Assembly (NCBI RefSeq): GCF_012275535.1
Contig: NZ_JAAVTK010000020.1
Span: forward strand, 1 to 64,000
Length of the DNA stretch: 64,000 bases
Source of the DNA: Hymenobacter artigasi
Lineage (GTDB): Bacteria; Bacteroidota; Bacteroidia; Cytophagales; Hymenobacteraceae
Reading direction: 5' to 3'
A program made the translations under genes and the position numbers. Of this stretch, positions 59,437 through 64,000 are shown in pieces. Positions within the stretch are counted from its first letter, which is position 1. Each line of letters begins with the position of its first letter. The notes below the pieces were generated by a model. That model saw nothing but the letters and a program-made list of their open reading frames with translations. It ran no database searches and was not told the origin of the DNA.

Positions 59437-59531
59437 GTCATGCTGAGCGGAGCCGAAGCAACTCGCTCGCATCGTTGCCATAATCTTGATTACTACTGCA
59501 CGCGAGATGCTTCGGCTCCGCTCAGCACGAC
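59437..59531. repeat. Family A inverted repeat, copy 9
   Basis: Arms 59437-59466 and 59502-59531 pair with two mismatches (CTGAGCGGAGCCGAAGCA). It lies between the pump and adaptor genes. Confidence 0.9.
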
Positions 59532-59554
59532 GTTCTTTTTGTCTGTCAACTAAA

Positions 59555-62500
59555 TCAAGGCGCATCAGTCCCGGCCAGGGCCTGAATGTTGGCCACCAGC
59601 TCATTGTATAGCCGCAGCTGCTCGAAATAGGACTCCTGAATCTGCCAGGCAGGCTGGGTATTTACCACGTATTCCACGTACTCGATATCGCCGGCGCGGA
59701 AGCTCTTTTCGGCCGTGTCGAGGATAAGGCGGGCTTGCGGCAGCCCGTAGTTCTCGTAATAAAGCAGTGAGGCCTGGGCGCGGGTCAGCTGCTGACGTAG
59801 AGTGCTGAGCTGGGTGCTGAATTGCGTGTTGGCATAAGCCAGCTGCACCTGAGCGGCTTCCTCGCCGATTTTGGCGGCGGCGATGCGGGCCCGTTGGGCT
59901 CCGCCTAGCAGCGGCACCGCAATGCCGGCCTGAGCCACGCTGAAGCCCCGCTCTTTATTAATGGTCTGGTTGAAGTAGCCGGCGCGTAGGTCGGGCAGGC
60001 GGCGGAGCTTTTCGAGGTGGCTTTGCTGCTGGCTGAGGGTGAGCTGCTGCTGGTAGAGGGCCAGCGTGGGGTTGGCGGCGGGCGTGAGAGAGGCCGTATC
60101 GGTGGCGAGCAGCACGGCGCGGGGGCTGCCGGTGGTGTCGATGCTAGCCAGATTGGGCTGGCCCAACAGCAGGGCCAGCTGGCGGCGCTGCACCAGCAGC
60201 TCGGAACGCAGAGTGGCGAGGCGGTTTTGCAGCTCGCGGGCGCGGGCTTCGGCCGACACCTGCTCCAGGCGGTTGGTTTCGCCCACCTGGTAACGGATGC
60301 GGGCGGCCCGGGCGGCACGCTGGTACAGGCTGTCCTGCCGGCGCAGCAGGGCCGTGAGGCGGTAGGTTACCAGGAGGTTATAGTAGCCCGAACGGATGCT
60401 GCGGCTCAGCTCGCGGCGCTGGGCACGGGCGCGGATGGTGCCAGCCTCGGCCGTAGTTTGCAGTACCTGGCGCTGCGCCCCATACACGGTGGGGAAGGCC
60501 GACTGTTGCAGCACGTTGAAGCTATGGTCGTTGAGCGGGCCTGAAATCTGACCAAACTGGTAGTCGAACACCAGGCGCGGCAGGTCGTAGCCGGTGCGGG
60601 CCAGCGCCGCCTGCTGCTGGGCCTGCAGGTTGGCCGACTGCACCAGCGGGCTTTGCGCCAGGCCGGTACTCAGTGCCTGCGAGATGCTGAGCGGCGCATC
60701 GGTCGGCGCTTTTTGGGCGTGGGCAGTAGCGGGCAACAGGGCCGCCAGGGCTACCAGCATAAGTAAGGCTACCGCCGAAATGCCTGTCGCACCAGCGACT
60801 TTGGAATCAGGGGCGGTCGGTTTTGAGGCTTCGGTTTTCTTCTTTTCCAGTTCTGCTTTTTCTTCGGCCACGCGCTCAGCTTCGCTTTTGGGTTGGTTGG
60901 CCGGCTTCGATTTGCCTTCCGGCGAACCCGACTTTTCATCAGTTGCAGTGGCGGGCTCGCTGCCGGTTTGTTCCTTGATTTTTGCCTCCTCCGCTTCTTC
61001 GGCGGCTACTTCGGGGCTGGGCTCGTCGTCTTTCATAAAGAAGGTGTAGAGCACCGGCAGCACCACCAGCGTGAGCAGCGTGGCCGTAATCAGTCCGCCG
61101 ATAACCACCGTGGCCAGCGGCTTCTGCACTTCCGCGCCGGCCGAGCCGGACAGGGCCATGGGCAGGAAGCCCAGCGAGGCCACCGCTGCCGTGAGCAGCA
61201 CCGGCCGGAACCGTTCCTGGGTAGCCCGCAGCACCCGCTCGCGCACTTTGTTCACGCCGGCCGTGGCCAGCTCGTTTAGGCTGGCTACCAGCACAATTCC
61301 GTTCAAAACAGCTACGCCAAACAGCGCAATAAAGCCCACGCCAGCCGAGATGCTGAATGGCATTCCCCGAATACCCAGCGCCAGCACGCCGCCAATAGCC
61401 GCCAGCGGAATGCCCGTGAAAATCAATAACGCCTCCTTCACCGAGCGGAACGCCAGGAACAGGAGCATAAAAATGAGGACTAGTGACACCGGCACGGCCA
61501 CGGCCAGACGGGCCTTGGCATGGTTCAGGTTCTCAAACTGGCCGCCGTACACAATGCTGTAGCCGGCGGGCAGGCGCAGCCCACTTTTCAGCTTGCCCTG
61601 GATGTCCTGCACCAGGCTCTGCACGTCGCGGCCCCGCACGTTCACGCCGATGTTGACGCGGCGGCGGGCGTCGTCGCGGGAGATTTGGGCTGGGGCTGGT
61701 TTCAGGGCCACGGTGGCCACGGCGCTGAGGGGAATCTGGCTGCCGCCGGGCAGCGACACCAGGAGCTGGTTGAGGTCGTCGGGGCCGCGGCGGTGCAGCG
61801 AATCGAGGCGCAGCACGAGGTCGAAGCGGCGCTCGCCTTCGTATACCTGGCCGGTGGTCTGGCCCGCAAAAGCAGTTTGTAGCAGCGTGTTCAGGTCCCG
61901 CACGCGCAGGCCGTACTGGGCCAGCTTGGCGCGGTCGTAGGTCACGCGCAGCTGGGGCAGGCCGATGATTTGCTCCACTTTAATGTCGCCCACACCTTGC
62001 AGCGGGGCAATGAGCGCGGCGGCCTCGTCGGCCTTGGCTTTCAGGATGTCGAGGTCGTCGCCGTAAATCTTTACCGACACGTCCGACTTCACGCCCGAAA
62101 TCAGCTCGTTGAACCGCATCTGGATGGGCTGCTGAAACTCCAGGCTCACGCCGGGCACGCCGGCCAGGGCCGCCTGCATCTTGTTGGCGAGCTCCTCGCG
62201 GGTGCTGGCGCTGGTCCAGTCGGCGTGGTCTTTCAGGATAATCATCTGGTCGGAATCTTCCAGCGACATGGGGTCGGTGGGGATTTCCGAGGTGCCGATT
62301 TTGCCCACAATCTGAATGACTTCCGGGAACTTGCTTTTCAGAATGCGCTGAATCCGGCTGGTGAGCAGGATGCTTTCTTCCAGCGAAGAGCCCGGGGCCA
62401 GCGTCACGTTCATCGCAAAATCGCCCTCGTCGAGCTGCGGAATAAACTCGCCACCGAGCCGCGAAAACACGAAGCCGCCCAGCACCAGCAGCCCCAGGGC

Positions 62501-64000
62501 CACGCCCACTACCAGCCAGCGCACCCCCAGCGCCGCCCGGATAATGGGGTCGTACAGCTTGTGCAGAAAGCCCACGATGCGGTCGGCCAGATTGGGCTTC
62601 TCGCTGATATTCTTCTTCAGGGCCCAGGCCGTGACGGCCGGCACGTAGGTCAGGCACATAATCATGGCGCCCAGAATGGCGAAGCTCACGGTGAGGGCCA
62701 TGGGGCGGAACATCTTGCCCTCCACGCCCGTGAGCGAGAGGATGGGCAGGTACACAATCAGGATGATGAGCTGGCCGAACAGGGCCGAGCGCATGAGCCG
62801 GTTGGTCACGCCCTCGGTGATGTCGTCCATGGTTTCGTGGGCGGCTTTGAGGCGCTCGTGCAGCAGGTGGGCGATGACGGCTTCCACGATAATCACGGCC
62901 CCGTCTACAATGAGGCCGAAGTCCAACGCGCCCAGGCTCATCAGGTTAGCCGATACGCCGAAGGTCCGCATCATGCCCAGCGCGAAGAGCATACACAGCG
63001 GAATCATGCCCGCCACCACCAGTCCGGCCCGCAGGTTGCCGAGCAGCAGCAGCAGCACCAGCACCACAATTACGCCGCCCTCAATCAGGTTTTTCACCAC
63101 GGTGTGAATGGCCTTGTCCACCAGCTTAGTGCGGTCGAGGAAGGGCTCTATTTCGAGGCCTTTGGGCATTGATTGCTGAATTTCAGCTACCCGCGCCTTC
63201 ACGTTTTTAATGGTGACTTCGGAGCTGGCACCTTTCAGCATGAGTACTACGCCACCCACGGTTTCGCCCAGGCCGTCGCGGTCCATGGCTCCGTAGCGCA
63301 CGGCGTGGCCGAAGCGCACGGCCGCCACGTCGCGCACCAGCAGCGGCGCGCCACCTCTGCCAGGAGTAGCCACGGGCTTCACCACGATGTTGCCGATGTC
63401 CTGCAGCGACGTGGCCCGGCCCTCGCCCCGAATGAAAAATGCCCGGGGGCCGCGCTCCAGGTAGCTGCCGCCGGCATTGCCGTTGTTGGCCTGCAGGGCT
63501 TCGTAGAGCTCGGCCATGCTCACGCCCGCCCCGGCCAGGCGGGCCGGGTCCACGCTCACTTCGTACTGCCGCACGTAGCCGCCGAAGCTGCTCACGTCCA
63601 CCACGCCGTTCACGCCGGCCAGGCGGCGCTTCACCAGCCAGTCCTGCACCTCGCGCAGCTGGGCCAGACCATACTGCTTCTCGTAGCCTTTTTTAACTTT
63701 GATGGTGTACTGATAAATCTCGCCCAGGCCGGTAGTGATGGGGGCCATGCCCGGCGAGCCAATGCCCTGCCCGAGGTCGGCCTCAGCCACTTTGAGCTTC
63801 TCGGCCACCAGCTGCCGGGTGTGGTAGGTGTCCACGTCTTCCTCAAATACCACGGTAATCACCGACAGCCCGAAGCGGGAAATAGACCGGATTTCCGTGA
63901 CGCCCGGGATGGTGCGCAGCTGTAGTTCGAGCGGAACGGTGATGAGCTGCTCGACCTCCTGCGCCGCCAGCGCGGGGCTTTGGGTGATAACCTGAACTTG
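59555..64000 (-). CDS. CusA/CzcA-type RND pump fused to a TolC-like protein (5' end beyond window)
   Basis: At least 1481 residues; about 45 N-terminal residues are missing because the gene runs off the window. The first ~1000 residues are a heavy-metal RND transporter: VITQSPALAAQEVEQLITVP at the cut end, TM4 VDGAVIIVEAV with the proton-relay Asp and Glu, and a full set of 12 helices. A charged linker (about 60790-61038) follows. Then comes a hydrophobic stretch ending in AHAQ (about 60714-60785) that looks like a signal peptide, and a TolC-like outer-membrane efflux domain of about 390 residues. The pump is inner-membrane and the channel outer-membrane, so cleavage or an unusual topology is implied. 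Metal specificity is not readable. Confidence 0.9.
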   Translation of the reverse strand, partial: QVQVITQSPALAAQEVEQLITVPLELQLRTIPGVTEIRSISRFGLSVITVVFEEDVDTYHTRQLVAEKLKVAEADLGQGIGSPGMAPITTGLGEIYQYTIKVKKGYEKQYGLAQLREVQDWLVKRRLAGVNGVVDVSSFGGYVRQYEVSVDPARLAGAGVSMAELYEALQANNGNAGGSYLERGPRAFFIRGEGRATSLQDIGNIVVKPVATPGRGGAPLLVRDVAAVRFGHAVRYGAMDRDGLGETVGGVVLMLKGASSEVTIKNVKARVAEIQQSMPKGLEIEPFLDRTKLVDKAIHTVVKNLIEGGVIVVLVLLLLLGNLRAGLVVAGMIPLCMLFALGMMRTFGVSANLMSLGALDFGLIVDGAVIIVEAVIAHLLHERLKAAHETMDDITEGVTNRLMRSALFGQLIILIVYLPILSLTGVEGKMFRPMALTVSFAILGAMIMCLTYVPAVTAWALKKNISEKPNLADRIVGFLHKLYDPIIRAALGVRWLVVGVALGLLVLGGFVFSRLGGEFIPQLDEGDFAMNVTLAPGSSLEESILLTSRIQRILKSKFPEVIQIVGKIGTSEIPTDPMSLEDSDQMIILKDHADWTSASTREELANKMQAALAGVPGVSLEFQQPIQMRFNELISGVKSDVSVKIYGDDLDILKAKADEAAALIAPLQGVGDIKVEQIIGLPQLRVTYDRAKLAQYGLRVRDLNTLLQTAFAGQTTGQVYEGERRFDLVLRLDSLHRRGPDDLNQLLVSLPGGSQIPLSAVATVALKPAPAQISRDDARRRVNIGVNVRGRDVQSLVQDIQGKLKSGLRLPAGYSIVYGGQFENLNHAKARLAVAVPVSLVLIFMLLFLAFRSVKEALLIFTGIPLAAIGGVLALGIRGMPFSISAGVGFIALFGVAVLNGIVLVASLNELATAGVNKVRERVLRATQERFRPVLLTAAVASLGFLPMALSGSAGAEVQKPLATVVIGGLITATLLTLVVLPVLYTFFMKDDEPSPEVAAEEAEEAKIKEQTGSEPATATDEKSGSPEGKSKPANQPKSEAERVAEEKAELEKKKTEASKPTAPDSKVAGATGISAVALLMLVALAALLPATAHAQKAPTDAPLSISQALSTGLAQSPLVQSANLQAQQQAALARTGYDLPRLVFDYQFGQISGPLNDHSFNVLQQSAFPTVYGAQRQVLQTTAEAGTIRARAQRRELSRSIRSGYYNLLVTYRLTALLRRQDSLYQRAARAARIRYQVGETNRLEQVSAEARARELQNRLATLRSELLVQRRQLALLLGQPNLASIDTTGSPRAVLLATDTASLTPAANPTLALYQQQLTLSQQQSHLEKLRRLPDLRAGYFNQTINKERGFSVAQAGIAVPLLGGAQRARIAAAKIGEEAAQVQLAYANTQFSTQLSTLRQQLTRAQASLLYYENYGLPQARLILDTAEKSFRAGDIEYVEYVVNTQPAWQIQESYFEQLRLYNELVANIQALAGTDAP

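Noticed and set aside
1..64000. CRISPR arrays
   Set aside because: The repeats are inverted pairs with unrelated families and irregular spacing, not direct repeats with unique spacers, and no cas gene is present.
1..64000. tRNA or rRNA genes
   Set aside because: No cloverleaf T-arm words (GGTTCGAATCC type) or rRNA segments were found on either strand by eye.

Overview
The window looks like a chromosomal segment of a high-GC member of the Bacteroidota, most likely Hymenobacter or a close relative (Cytophagales, Hymenobacteraceae). The reasons are the gene run bamD - rpoZ - coaBC - porD - recN, the TAnnTTTG promoter element in front of several genes, the absence of clear Shine-Dalgarno sequences, the Bacteroidota form of FabI, ClpC and the tail-specific protease, and the many small secreted proteins. 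Genus is inference. No rRNA, tRNA, CRISPR array, insertion sequence or phage gene was recognised.

Layout. 1-3.2 kb: hairpin repeats, a STAS-like protein, malate dehydrogenase and tilS (minus strand). 3.2-11.3 kb: an envelope and housekeeping run on the plus strand (OstA/LptA-like, BamD, RNA polymerase omega, split CoaC and CoaB, PorD, RecN, FabI). 11.6-15.3 kb: two tandem pectinesterases, a 2-hydroxyacid dehydrogenase and a Crp-family regulator. 15.5-21.8 kb: a co-directional acyl-CoA cluster (two acyl-CoA dehydrogenases, two short-chain dehydrogenases, one APH-fold kinase) that resembles the 4-hydroxyacyl-CoA route of ACAD10/11 and the Pseudomonas lva genes. 21.9-28.0 kb: an SGNH hydrolase, an orphan ABC ATPase, a frameshifted barstar gene, an AT-rich two-gene island (DEDDh exonuclease plus two-helix membrane protein), an ABC exporter and an immunity-like orphan. 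28.6-34.5 kb: small secreted or stress proteins, a dienelactone hydrolase, a cupin, an acetyltransferase, a Kazal-type lipoprotein and two YtxH proteins. 34.8-43.3 kb: lysS, an unknown 362-residue protein, a tail-specific protease, a glycine-zipper stress protein and proline dehydrogenase. 43.4-47.6 kb: shikimate pathway (DAHP synthase/chorismate mutase, aroB, aroA). 47.6-58.1 kb: a metal or cobalamin-type binding protein, M42 peptidase, acyl-CoA carboxylase beta subunit, S9 oligopeptidase, Uma2 nuclease, ClpC and WbqC. 58.2-64.0 kb: a heavy-metal RND efflux operon whose inner-membrane pump is fused to a TolC-like protein; its 5' end lies beyond the window.

The strongest signal is outside the genes. 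Most gaps between co-directional neighbours are occupied, from about the stop codon of one gene to a few bases before the start codon of the next, by a long inverted repeat with arms of about 14-43 bases. These belong to at least ten unrelated sequence families but share one architecture. In several families the arms match each other within a copy better than they match other copies. One such element separates the two halves of coaBC, two carry a promoter in the loop (fabI and lysS), and one family supplies stop codons to the genes it abuts.
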